DNA of 64,000 bases, taken from Anseranas semipalmata. Taxonomy: Eukaryota; Chordata; Aves; Anseriformes; Anseranatidae. Below are positions 11,151 through 24,500 of the stretch, piece by piece. Below the pieces are notes generated by a model, which saw only the letters and a program-made list of their open reading frames with translations, was not told the origin of the DNA and ran no database searches. The position numbers and the translations under genes are program-made. The stretch's first letter is position 1; each line of letters begins with the position of its first letter. The DNA is taken from the NCBI GenBank assembly GCA_013399115.1, contig VXAA01004298.1, forward strand, positions 657,460-721,459, written 5' to 3'.

Positions 11151-12615
11151 ACCTATCAGAAAGGGCAGCTGCTTAAAATTTTTATAGCACTTTTACTTGA
11201 GAGCCATCAGAATTAAACATACGTTACAGACATAGGCATACAGGGATGCAAATGTGCATGCACACACACAGAGCTTTAATTTTCTCAGGCTTTTGTAGCT
11301 GTAAACATCTATAGGTTCAACCCTTTGTTTGGGAAGCGCTGCTAGAATTTTGAATTAGCAACGAGTCAGCCTCAAAAACAGCAGTTTTGGTGCTGGCAAT
11401 GTCCAAGGTTGGCAATTTCATGGACTCTGAGTCCTTGATATTTCCTTCGCTGCGTATCACGAGGTCAGCACCTGGGCTCCCTGGAAGCTGTCTGACTCCT
11501 TCAAGTTCAGCACACCTATTCCTCTTCTTAAGAGCAAGAAACCTGAACACAAGGGATCCACACCAGACAAGTCTTTCAGCTCATAACTTTTGTCAGCACA
11601 TACTTTAATTCTCACCACACATTCAGGTTTAGACCTGAGCTTTCAAGTGTGTGATTGCAAAAGGGAATAATCTGAAAGCTGAAAGGTTTTAGCTCCTCCA
11701 GGAAACTCTCCGCTTATAATGCAGGGGTCAATAGCTATGTTCCTAGTTCAGCAGTGCCAATGCAAAGGCAACTCGCTTTGAGCTTGTGCAAGAAGGCAGC
11801 AATATGGTGTTAAGATTCACTAAGAGAAACTTTTATTAATGGCCAAATAGAAGTGTTATTTGTGGAAGTATGTAGATGATGAAGGAATGCAGAAAGGCAA
11901 GTGATCAGGTTTGAGAAAAAGACTCATTCATTTTCTCAGGGTGTTTAGAACATGATTAACCATCTTGTTCATAACCCAGCCCTAGCCAGCTCTCAATGAT
12001 CAAACTAACAGTTGAGCTTTCTCCTCCTATTCCATCAATCAATCCTTACTATTTGTTTTTTAAACTCAGGCTTCCCAGTTCATTTCTTCTAAACCCCAAA
12101 AGTGTAAACAAGTCATAAACAAGGATAGAATTGTCTTCCTAAATGCTGACCCATGAAATATTTCCCACCTTAAGCCCCAGTTCTCATCCAGAAATAAGTG
12201 GATGATGAAATCTTAATTTTGTAAGTTAGTAGAGCAGATACTATATGACTGGAACTTCATATGAAATACTGGTCTGTACTCAATAATCAGCCTTTTTGTC
12301 CATATTCCATGTCCTCTATAGTGACATATTACTATATTAACAATATAATGTAGTAGTAATACATTTAAATATGATCATACTGTAAAACTTAAAGATACTG
12401 CTTTTGCTTTAAAGCCTGTTGTATTCCAGTATTTTCCAGTATATTACAGAACTTTACTTCAAACTTTCTTGCCAGAAAACAAGAAAAAACAGCCAGTTTT
12501 GTTACAAAAAGAGGATGGTGACAGCTAGAGGACACAGGTTTGCTACTTGCATCCTGGTTATGCAGGATGATGATGAACACAAACTGCCTGGAAATTCATG
12601 TCTAAGTAGCACATG

Positions 12616-12649
12616 ATAGAATTTGACCACTCTCATAGAATTTGACCAC
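12616..12649. repeat. 15-bp direct duplication
   Basis: The word atagaatttgaccac occurs at 12616-12630 and again at 12635-12649, a period of 19 bases. This is a small local tandem duplication, probably from replication slippage. Confidence 0.85.
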
Positions 12650-13499
12650 ATATATATCATACTGATTCTGAAATCTATTTTTTATGATTTTTTTTTCATT
12701 TCCAAATGAGTAGGGGGGTTGCTAACAATTCGACGATGCATCTCTGTTTTATGAACAACAGTAATAAATTACCCAAGAGGTTATTATTTTAAAACGTGAA
12801 ACAGAGCTGCTGTAATAGTCTTCAGTCATTCTCCTTCATGCATTGCAGCTTGTATTAACTGTATGTTTTCATCTTGATTTTTAGATGCATAGTGCAGCCC
12901 TAGGACTACCCCTTCTTAGGAGTCTTTCAGGACTGTGGCTCCACGCCTTAGCAGGGTAAACAACCTAATTCTCTATAAAAGAAGCAACTTCCCACCTACC
13001 ATCCACCTTGCCAGGATTTCTCTGCAACGCTCTCATTCTCTTTTTCATATTTTTTTGTTTCATTTCCTGTTAGCAAAAACCTATTTAACAATGGTAACAG
13101 TTTTGGAGAATGACTTTTGAAGACAACACAGACCTGCCCTTTAACTGTTGAGATTCTGCTAGCCTCATTCTTCCTTAGATTTAACTGATACACTTACCCT
13201 TACATTTTGTGCTTTCCTGATAAATGTAGGGAAAAGGCTTTCACAACTTTTGAAACACTGGTGGCTTCTTAAGAGGGTATATTATCTCCTCTAACAAATT
13301 ACATCCAACATTTTCTAAAAAGGATCTTGAAATATTGTGACAGTTGTCACCATACACTACTGTACTGACAGGGTGAATCTGGAACAGCAGAGGTAGATGT
13401 CGCCCAACAAAATCGTGATGAAGTTTATAACTCTTGAATAAGTGATAGAGCTGATGCACCAAATCATGTTAGAATTGTTTCAGAGACTGATCTGTAATG

Positions 13500-13556
13500 T
13501 TGAAGTTAATTGGTACATTTTCATTGATTTCAGTGACTTGTACATTAGGGCTTTAG
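13500..13556. repeat. Ancient palindromic repeat copy
   Basis: The words ttgaagttaattgg and ttttcattgatttcagtga lie close together and are near reverse complements of one another. They match the 'ttgaagtcaatgg ... cattgacttcagtgg' arms of the old amniote palindromic repeat. A further relic (cccattggacttacaccgg, about 13612-13630) just downstream may be another piece of the same or a neighbouring copy. Confidence 0.55.
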
Positions 13557-14250
13557 ATAATGGTAAAGTAGAATGTCAGCAGTAAATACTGAACAAATTA
13601 ACTCATCACTCCCATTGGACTTACACCGGAAGGTAACCAGGTAAGTTTGAATGCTTTCTGATTTATAATTGAGAAGAGAATTCAAAGATGTTCTAAATTA
13701 GCAGTAAGAATTCTTAAGTGTCGTCCTTTGAAGTCATTACTCTCTATGTCTATCCCTTTCCAGCTTTCTAGTTAGCATTTCCACATGATGTCTCTACCAG
13801 TCTTCCGTATTCCATTTTAACTGAATCAGAATGAAGTATGGACCAAAAAACAATCTGCAGTGTTAATCTGTAGTTTCTACAAACATGATCCATGTATTTT
13901 ACACTACTTTTCTTAAGTTTCAGTTTTTCAGCATTTAATTGTATCATAATGTCTTCTAAAATCCTAGTCAAGTGCCACCCTTGTGCAGTCTTTGCCCCAA
14001 AAAGCATATGGTTTCATGATGTTACCACAAAGGAAGACTTACAGACAACAACTGAAGAAATATGTGCATTTTGCAAAATATCTGCTAATCACAACTCAGC
14101 TGGGAGCTCCTCAGTACTGGGGAGTCTTCTTTCCCACTGACACACATGGAGTAAACAGCTCTACAGCTATTCTACAGAGATCCTAGCAAAGCTAGGAAGC
14201 AGATTTGAGTATAGTGAGAACAAACTTGTGGAGGTTTAACTAAAGCAGGT

Positions 14251-14302
14251 AAACATACAGATATATACGTACACACGCATATACATATATAGAGAGAGAG
14301 AT
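14251..14302. repeat. Mixed TA/CA/GA microsatellite
   Basis: The tract alternates acatacag, atatatacgt, acacacgc, atacatatat and agagagagag blocks. It is a compound dinucleotide repeat and is likely variable in length. Confidence 0.8.
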
Positions 14303-15525
14303 ACCAAAGAAGATATACATTCCCATTGTGAAAACTATGACAAGACTACTGGACAATGGTAACACGGACTGCTCAGAACAAGAACTAATTCAGTAGTGAT
14401 ACGATTTGTACATTCCATGCCGATTCAACAAAAAACTTCAGTTAAGTGTTATCCATCAAGATTTTTTAAACTATACTCATGTTTTTGTTCTAATCTCTTT
14501 CCACCGGCAATATCACTTCCAAGTGTTATAGTATATAAAGATAAAAAAAAAGATAAGCTCTCTAAAAATGTTCAGTGATAATTCTCCAGCAGCAATAAGG
14601 TAGGAAAACATACAAAACCTTTGTAACCTAAACAACTGAAGATCTAACCTAATTTTCAAAATCACTGAGGAAAACACCAGTTGAATATTCAAGATATAAA
14701 GCCCCATGCTCAAAGAACAAACAAACAAAAGAACAAAAGAATAAAAGAAAAAAATGGGGGAGGGGAGTATCAAGAATCATTACTGGAACTCATTAGCTAA
14801 GTACCTTTTCCTTTAGAGGCAAAACTTTAAGAACAGTAGAGAAGCACATTGGCTGGTCTGTATTACTTTAATTAAAGTACTTTCTTTTTAGGGGAAAAAA
14901 AAGTATCTTTCATGATTATTATATCCAGTGTGTAAAATAAGCACAAGTTGGCTTTATTTAATAGTGAGCCCACATACTTCATTATAGCAATATATTAATT
15001 TCAGGTTATTAATAACGTCCAGTCTGAATTGTATGAACAAAAGAGGGAATTGCATAAGTAACCTCTTTGCTAGAGCAGTCAAAACACTGCATTCATTATC
15101 AATCCAGCAGGGACTCCTAGTAATTAAACTTGGTAATACCTTACAAGTTCTATCATAGTTGAAAAAAAAAACACTTAAAAGAGATGGTGTAAAAGCTGAA
15201 GATACTAAAAGATACTAAAAGCAACTGACCTCAAGACAGAAAAAATAATTCATTAAATAAATCAATAATTAAAATTAGAAATAATAATAGAAAGAAAAAA
15301 AATATATAGCGTTATATTTCAGACTGCTTTACAGTAGTTCGAGATTTCACCAGTTCTTATTTCATAAGGTAAAGTTCATTTTATGCTCTTTATAATGAAT
15401 TTTTAAATGAGAAATATTTTTTCCATAATTTAGCCCACAGACATTTGAATCGCAGACTTCCACTAATACATTTGCATATAAACAGTTCTCTTAAAATTAA
15501 TCTGCTTCAATTACTTCTTTCTCAC

Positions 15526-15582
15526 CTGAAGTCACAAAGCTCCATATGGGATGTATAAACCTTTCTGCTGCCCAAGGCCACG
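15526..15582 (-). other. Candidate 57-nt exon, minus strand
   Basis: On the minus strand an acceptor (gtgcccctatAG) at 15583/15584 and a strong donor (CTTCAG|GTGAGA, last exon base 15526) bound 57 nt. Two of the three frames are open, one giving VALGSRKVYTSHMELCDFR. No protein is recognised, and an exon this short has little coding evidence. It could be a lncRNA exon or chance. Confidence 0.2.
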
Positions 15583-18500
15583 CTATAGGGGCACAGGTAC
15601 ATATTCTTTCTCTGCCCGAGAGATTCAGCTGAGAGAAGTGTTGCAGGACATGGTACAGAAAAGCTGCAAGAGATAAAAGAGAGTTAGCATTAGTAGCTGA
15701 AGAAAATTAAGAAAAATTGTCTGAAAAAACAGTGCTATGTGCTGTCGGGGAAAGACAGAAATAAGTAACAAGAAGGGGAAAACAGAGTTTTGGAAAAAGT
15801 AAGGTTCAAGTAAAGCCAATTCTCTCCAAAGTCACTGGAGGATAACCTCTAATAGCATTTCCAATTGCAGAAAAAAAACAATGAGGCAAAATAAAACCAG
15901 GATCCCAAAGCTGAGTGGGCATCCAGCAAAGGAGTTTGGGACCTAAATCCCACCAGTGTGTTCCCACGGTTCAAGCCGAAGACATCCCATTTCCCACTGC
16001 TACTGTTAGTTGCCATAAATACTATGAAAGAAGGCTGAAAATTTGCAGCATAGTGTCTGGCTGCAGAGACACGACCACAACCATAGTGCTGCAGTTTGGG
16101 CTGTGACACAGATGCTTTACAGCTGTTCCTCCTCTGTGAGAGTATCCTCCTCCAAAGGACTGCAAATCCATCACTTGGGGCTCACAAGCGATGCTCTGAG
16201 ATACCATTGTTCCATAAAAAACACTACGCAACCAGGCTGAAGTGCAATGAGTTTCTCTCTGTCAAGTTCAAGCAAAAGCTACACCAGTGTTATATGACCT
16301 CGATGTACACGGCACGAACTCTTTTGCACATGACCATGTATCTCACTCTTTAAGTAGAAAAGAACTGATTCTAAGTATTAATTTACTGACGTGTAACAAA
16401 AAGTTTTAAATTTAGCCAACAATCAAAAAGAGCAGTATCCATAGGTAAAATAATTAAGATTATTTATGTATTTAATACACTGCTTATTTATTTACCTTTT
16501 ATAATTAAATACTGCCTTCTCCAAGTCTCCCCAAGTACAGAAGAACTTGTAATTTTTTACCCTTTTTCAGTGCGCTTGTTTCATTCCTTCTATTAGATTG
16601 GCACAGGACTGTCATAATTCTAGTATATTCAGAATTTAGATCATTTAGACTGAATTTATCAGATAATGTCATATGGTCAATGATTTTTTAAGTCCATGAA
16701 TCTTTAAATAATAATGGTATTTTGGACTGAACCACCACACATTTACCGACTACAAAAGAAATAGAGTATTTTGTTGCAACTTCTACTGATCTTTCATTCA
16801 TAATTATTTAGTAAATAGTTTAAAACCAAATGTATTTTTTAAACCAATGACTATTTCATTATTTTCAGACGTTTCTATCAGCGTAGAGAACTTTTTCAGA
16901 ACATTGTCAATACCTCAAAATATTTTAAAATATCCATCTAAATGACTGCCACAAGATTACGTATCATAAATCAAGACAACATGTATTCAACAAGGCAGCC
17001 TGTATGAACCATTTTTTCCTTAGTAATAATTCTATTAAAAAGCTTGGTTCAGCTTCCATTACAGTCAGTGAAATAATGTATGAAGTGACTATGGAAACTT
17101 GAGACTAAACCAGAGAGACTATATATAGAAGTCAATCACCGATGTTGTGACAGCATTCAGATCTACACCCACTGCTCTGAAAAACTGAAGAAAAATCATT
17201 TTCTTGCAGCGCTATATGAATATAACAGAATCTTACAAAACCAGTGATAAATGTGCAAAGCTACTCAGAATGCAGACAAATGCTAGAGAACAGAACAGAA
17301 AATAGAGAGATAATTACAATGATCTTACATAAATCAGAAGTATTCTTTCAAAAACATGAGAGCAGAAACAGCAGGGGTCTAAGAGGAAGACAATGAGCAT
17401 TGTTAAGGAAACTGAGAGTTCCACATGAACAAAAATTAAATAGACTGACATAGTTCACATTAGTGATTAACTAATTTAGGATATGCCAGAAGAACCCAAG
17501 ACAATGAAGTGCATAAGCAGGGTAGATCAAGTGCTCTCTCATAATTTTCTTCACAAAGAAGAATATACAGTTAATGAAATCACAAGGCTACATTTAAGTA
17601 CATTAAAAACTGATTAACAGGGTGTTTTAATATAACATAAAATTTTCCAGAACAACTCATTGTAGAAGAGTAATAGATTAATTTGACTAAAAATGGATTA
17701 TACATTTCAGTGATTGCACTCACATTTATAAAACTCATGTGATCTTGAGATTGAGGAAGCAACTGGCCACTGCTTAATGCAAATAAGCGTCTTCCTTCTT
17801 CCGAGCTGCTTGTTGCTCAGGGAGCAGTAAGACCTAGGACAGTCCTACCGGCAGGGAAAACTCCAAAAAACAGCCAGCTTACTGTGCTGCAAAAAGTTAT
17901 TCTGTGTCAAGTGAGCTGTAGTAACTGTCCATGTGCCTGCTAGTAGGCCACATCAAATCCAAAGCAGTTAGATTAAGCTTCATTGCTTTTTCAGGAAGAA
18001 GGGGGTCAACAACAACTAACAGGAACCCTTAAAACTGATTTTTTTGAATAGTCAAAATGTGTAAACATCAAAAATCAATTCTGCTTGGCTGATGCATGGT
18101 AATGTTGGTAACAGAGTGCTCAGAGACAAGAAGTGTTTAGGCCACTGGACCAGCTCTGTAAAATGGCAAGAACTACACATGGAAAATTATCTGACTGGAA
18201 CCTAAGTAAGGCCTGAGACAGATGCCATGGACTAGGGGTTTGCTGGCTCCAGCCTGCCAGAGAAGGGTTAACTCTTATGCACTACAAGTAAGTGAACAAA
18301 TACTGACAAAAACATGACCCTGAAATGCACGGTTCCCATTCCTAGGTGACTGGCCACACCTCACAGGCCTTCTTGTTTGCTGCTCAGTATTTATCAAGAT
18401 CTTCAACAGCTCCAACAGACTTTAAGAAGGACCTACCTGGAATCGCTGAAGGTTAAGACTAGTTTGTTCAGTTTGCAGAGTTAATCAAGCCTTCATGAGT

Positions 18501-21500
18501 AGTTGCTCTTAACAGTTCCTTACAGCAAGAAAGGTACAACATCCTTTCTTGACCCTCTGCCTGTTGCCCCTTGACAGCAGTAACAGGCAGTGTCTTTACC
18601 ACTGCTATTGTGCTGGGGTCTGATCTTTCCTGTTTTTTCTTTAAGTCAAAGCTGACGTGATGCAAGAGGCAGCTAGTAGCACCTGGTAAATGAATTTTCA
18701 GGCTCTAAGCCAAGAAACTCCAGAGAGCAGTCCTACACCCTAGTATGTAGTAGGCCTCTGCACAAGAATAATACAACGTCAGCCTCAGGCAGATAACACG
18801 AGGAAACTTTGATATCAGTCATGAAATAAATATATTTCCCCTGGCAAAACTGGAAGATACCTGTAGCAAGACGGATATAAAATCAAAATGATAGTGTTCC
18901 CAACGGAGTTTTGAAGGTAAGAAATGTACAGTGTCACTGCTTGTCAGATGGAGACATACACAAAGGTTAGAAGCTACTGCTTTTTCAGATCAAACCTGGA
19001 CTTTTCCAAACGCCTCTCAGAGCTCTAATATCAGGACACAGGCACCGTATTCCAGCCAACCTGGCACGGACCTGAAATTCAGACCAAGAGAAGAACACCA
19101 CCCTGAACTTTGCTAGCAGCCAGATTATTGAACCCCATGACTCCAGTGAGACTTGTCGAAGTCTTAGCATCCTAATACTGGATTGAATATTCAAGAATAA
19201 AAAACAAAACTCATTGCAAGAACTTCTAATGTTATAGTTGTTTTCATGTATATATAGCTTTTCCTCGCTCAGTATTGTGAATAGAAATGTTAAACAACAG
19301 GAATGCTAAGACCTTTTTCTTCAAACTGTGATTGCCTTTAAGCAATGGAAACCATCTTCAGTTTACAATGACTTCTTCTAGCTTAAAGGAAACAGAACAA
19401 AGACAAGATCACTGGGATGTAGCACAAAATATTTATGTCCTACATCCTAGAAATGCAGAAAACAAAATGGCTGCTGTCTCACAGGAGTCTGAAAACATGA
19501 AAGGTGCCTTTCCCAGAACTATCAGTCACAAGTGTCGCGTTTCATCTTCATCTGTTCCACAGAAAACCTGAATACTTTTTTATCATTTAGACTAAATGAC
19601 ATATTTTGTAGTATTCTGCATTTTCCTAACTTGCAGTAACCCACAAACTTCCTCGTCTTGACTATACACCTCCCCAACAGGCAATAACGCCACTGATGGC
19701 ACTGGTTACAATACAGAATACCAAATCTATAGCTACATGTTTTGATGTTCCTCTAGCAGTATACATTCTTTCTCTTAGACACATCCTTCTGGAAACAGAT
19801 CTGTCCTCTCTCTCTAACTGGAACTATTCACTGTCAGTGTTCTCCGATAGGGACTTTCAAGTCAGCATCCCTAAATCTTTACCATTTAACTTAGAGGCAC
19901 TTGATTTCACCAGACCTTTTCCCCAGGATCCCATCACAATGTTGAATTACTGCAGCCCAAAAACAGCCAACAGCAAAACATTATTTACTCCTCCAAAAGA
20001 TACAGAGCACAGAGAAGAGGGATTAAATAAAAAAATAAAAAATAAAAAGGAAAATAAAAGAACTCTCAATCTTTCCCTGCCAGTTTCAGTACATTCAAGC
20101 TATTTAGATCAGCCTTTGGGACAGTGAAACAGATAAACTCCGGTGCTCCAGCTCTCTGTCAAAAACTCTTCTGCAACTGTCAGCAACCACTTCCATGTCT
20201 TTTTTTTCTTATGACCTATTTTAATTTAGACTTAATTATTACCTAGGAATCTTTGTATCTCACCTGGGAATATTAATCTTGCCCTAAAAAGAGACAGTGC
20301 CATCTAAGAGCCTCCCCATTGTTTTCGCTAGGATTTGGCATTTCCTGTAGTGTGCCCATTGCTTCCCCAGCCACTGCTTGCTCTTGCTTTGCTTCCAGCT
20401 CTCAGCCTCTTCTGAAGGAACACTTTCCAGGCAGGCAGGATAGTACAATACATACATAATTCAGTACTAATAAAAGTAAGACTACTTTTCTCAACAATAT
20501 AGATTTTGCTTTATTTTGGTCATTTGCATTGTTTCAAAATATTTTCATTCTACTGCCATGCCAGAGTAAATTTTAAATTTGAAAAAGCATCCAATACGCT
20601 AGGATTCTGAAATGTCATACTTCTGCCAGAACTATGGCATACTTCTCACCAGTGACGTTACACAAAAACAGTATTATTTTTCTACCGAGTCAAGCATGCT
20701 CTTAGGGCAAATATCTGAGTAGCTTAAGTACATCTAAAACTCTCATATAAAATATGCAACATAACAAAGAAAGACTGGCTTCTTATTCATTTTAATTAAA
20801 GCATTAATTCACTGCACTATGATGTTAAGACTTTACCTTATTACATTGGTGAGTATAAATCCTCCTAGTTTCGTAAAACTGTAATGGAATGCATCCAGTA
20901 GTCAATAGGGACCAACCTTTAGATTTGTGAATTAATTTTAATAGTCCAACTGTTGCTAGTAATATATATATAATTTCATTTAATGTTCACATAAATTTTC
21001 TCTATTTTATTGATGGATTTAAACTTGTATTTCACCTTTTGTATGACCACTTACACTCTTCCTTGTTCTATTTGCCATTCTTGGAATAAATGGAGCTTTA
21101 TGAATTTGAGACCGAAAGATTTATTCCCCTTGGCTATTAAAATATTTCTGAGAGTTAATGTTAATAATAGAAAAGAGACTGAAGAGCTTGAAATTAGGCC
21201 AATACTCTCATATTTCTGAACTGCAATACTTTATCTGTAATTGTTGCTCAATTTAGCGTGTTTCCTTCTGTTTCAAACTGTTGTGAGATATAATGCTGGG
21301 AGCTTTTAGAACAGTATAAAGGGAAAATCAGCAATGAGCTGTGAGCTGATATAGCAAAGGTACAATAAAAAAGGGTAAAAGTGATGGGAGTTGTCAGAAG
21401 AAGGTACTGTAAATAGACAGACTCTTAAGCATCTCATATTCTCAGATATGGCATTTCAATATCCATCTTTTCCATCTACAAAGTTAAATCCTGAACCAAG

Positions 21501-24500
21501 GCTTTCTATTGTCATAAAATAAATATGTGATTTGCTATTTCTGAAATATTTGCTAAAGGAGACTGTAAACTACATTTGTGCAGAAATGAACATGGAGGTC
21601 ACTTTGCACCTCTCTGCTGTTTGCCTCTTTTCTATTTTGGGAATGTAAAACCATGAACAGTTTGATGGACTTAAGAAGTTCAAAGGCTGTAGTGTAATTT
21701 TGACCTTGCTGTTACTAGAAGAGGAAGGCCAACATCTGCTTCATGCTTCCTCTGTGCAAACTTTATACTATTAGTAGTAAAAGTTGTGTAAGTTTCATTA
21801 TTAACTACTGCACCTTATTTACACACTGGTTTCAAATAGACCCTGGCAGGCCAAAAATAGTGGACAGAAAAACAAAGTTGTTTTAAAGTCATTTTAAAAA
21901 ATCAAAACAGCATCATTTCTAAAAGAAGCTCTCAACAATTTCAGTGATTGCCATGCTGAGAAAATAAGTTCTTATTTCTTTAGTTTTACCCAGAATATAA
22001 GCAAAAGAAGCCTGTCAACTGCATCATAAACAATTAAAAAACATCTTGTCCCCTTCACTGAATGGGACAAGGAACAAAACTGTCCCAGTCTTGCAGAAGA
22101 AGTGGGACTAAAGTATGCTAACCAGAATAGTACAATCTGTAAGCATAACAAATGCTTTCTAATAAACTGATCAGTAAGCTTTGCCCATGAGGAAGAACTT
22201 CAGAGCTGAAACTGTTGGAAACTCAGTCCCAAATCCTTTCCTTCTGTACTATCCTACTTGCTCTATGGCCTCTTTAATACGAATGAAGACCTTTGTGCCT
22301 GTTTGAAAGATCACTCCCTAATGGATGATACAACTTAGTCCCAGATTTCACACTTTAATTTGATCATTCTTCAGAACAGTCTTATTGATAGTCACTGAAA
22401 TTATTCATCAGATGAAAAAAGGGATCATCCCAACCCAGAGGAATTTCATATTTAAGGCAAAAATTCTTTCTAAACTCAAAATTAGGGAGTATGCCTTCCC
22501 TACTTATTTCAGCAGTAGAGAATTTCCATTTTAATGTTGCCTTTTGCTTGCTATATCTGGGCAATGTAAATTCACAATGTAATGTAATCGCTCTGTATCA
22601 ATGCACATAGAAAACCAGATGAGAATTATGGGTTGAACACACAATTTCAGGGGTTTGAACAGCTACCAAACTTATTTGCAGTTTTATCTTTGAGATGAAA
22701 GAGACGTAAGCAATTGCAAGTCCTTGAATAAACATGGCAGACTTCTTAACAAGCAGATGAGACCAGCACGTTGTGCTGTTTTTTTGTTTTTTGTTTTTAA
22801 TCGAACTCAGGTATTGCATTACATCTTTTAAAATATTTTTCTGCAGCTTGTGTAGATCTCTTCCTGCATGTCCTCTACTGACATAGCCATTTGATGGCTG
22901 CATCAAATGTGAGCTTGCATGTGTACTATTCATTATTAATACTGAGAACTGTAAATAAAGGCTGTAAGAGCAAGTCCTGGGTTTGTATGCCTCCTTGCCT
23001 GCAAGAAAAACTATCATTTGAGAACTCTGTTATTAGAGGTTTCTCCCCAGCAATTTAATCCCAAATAAATACAGACAAGCAAACCTGGTAAAATTGTCAG
23101 TTCATTATAAAAATATCAATTAAATATGGTAAATGTAGAAAAATATGCTTGAACAGAGATTTGTGATGTCCTATATTCCCTACCACTTGTAACACTCCCA
23201 AGTGTTATCTGTCCAAGATACATTATCAGATTTCAAACTGGGATAACAGTCATCTGAAAAGGTTTCATTTCCTGAATAATAATTCTTTTTAACATATTCA
23301 GCTGAGTTCTCTCAGCAGGTATCTATTCAACAAACAGGATGTTGAAAATAATCTTCTCTGGCAAGCTCTTTCCAAAAGACTCATGCCCTCTCATAAACAA
23401 TTTTTTGAAAAATAATTCTCAACATGTGGGATTAATCATAGCCCAAAGCTTGCTTCTGACATGTGACTAACTATTTCTACCTGACTCAAAGGACACAGGG
23501 CAAAGCGTTTCAGCATTGCTGCTCTTCACTCAAGCCCTATACTTAAAGATCCATAGTATGGGAAAAGGAAAGGAAGTACATCATTTATACTATATAAGCA
23601 AAAGGCCAAAAAAATGGTACAAGTGAGGATTTGTATACAATGCTTTGATTTCTAGCATATAATTTAATTCTAAATATTCTATCCCCAAATTAAATTTCTC
23701 TGCATTTTTCATTTCCCAAGAATGCAATTTATGCAGTGCATCAGATGCTATTACAAGGTTTCTCACATCATAAACACAACTTATAATGCATCTCATGCAT
23801 GATATGCACCACTAACAGTTTCACATGATGAAAACTATTCTTATGCCTTTTATCATTGAAGCATATTAATGAGTTCCCCCAAAAGATTAGTGAGGAGCCT
23901 AATAGACCAAAAACCTATTTCAACAATCGTTTTACAGTCTTTCAATGAAGCAGTGTGAACTTTTGCATCTAAATGATCCTTCCCTTAATAACTCTGGAAT
24001 AATCATGCCCTCTGCACTTGTGCCAGGCCACTAGGGTATTTTAACAAATTAATGAATTTATATTTTTATGAGAAGCTGTACCAGGAGAGAAATTATCCTT
24101 TTTAAAAAAAAAATACCTCTAACTTATACAAAAGATGTTTGTTGTACAACCCTTTGCACTGAATGGCTTTGACCCTCTTCCTCCCAACATGGAGGTGTAA
24201 ATCAGATGGGGATGTACAAAAAAAACCACACCACTGCTAGTAAGAGGTATCTTGAACCATTGAAATTAACTGTTTTTTCACCCCTGAGGTCATTTTCTAA
24301 TTGCATACCCACCACCAGTGGAAACATCTCATCACTCAGAGAATTTCCTTTGAGTTGGTTGTTTGGATGTGGCTATATACTTCACATTTTCCAAGAAATG
24401 GACAGGTTTCACTTGGTTCTACTTAAGGGAAAATGCTCCTAGCCCTGTCCTGCCAGAAGTCCTTCCATCAACAGTTGAAGAGACAAAAGCACAGGGAGGA

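Larger units (their letters stand above)
10750..15525. other. AT-rich unique DNA between repeats
   Basis: The stretch contains the old palindromic repeats at 11069-11150 and 13500-13556, a small tandem duplication at 12616-12649 and a dinucleotide-rich tract at 14251-14302. The rest shows no recognisable gene or repeat family. A strong plus-strand donor-like site (CCAG|GTAAGT near 13642) has no supported exon before it. Confidence 0.45.

Noticed and set aside
17240..17560. Purine-rich stretch that might be another ancient CR1 relic
   Set aside because: The phrases do not follow the CR1 order well enough. Similarity is limited to composition.
19696..20127. 143-codon plus-strand open frame
   Set aside because: No recognised motif, a low-complexity lysine/asparagine-rich middle, and no splice or promoter context. 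One or two frames of this length are expected by chance in 64 kb.
20270..20292. 20-nt minus-strand interval between good acceptor and donor
   Set aside because: Too short to support as an exon, and a second donor 21 nt further down makes the structure ambiguous.
22598..23017. 139-codon minus-strand open frame
   Set aside because: No domain or family resemblance. AT-rich composition like its flanks.
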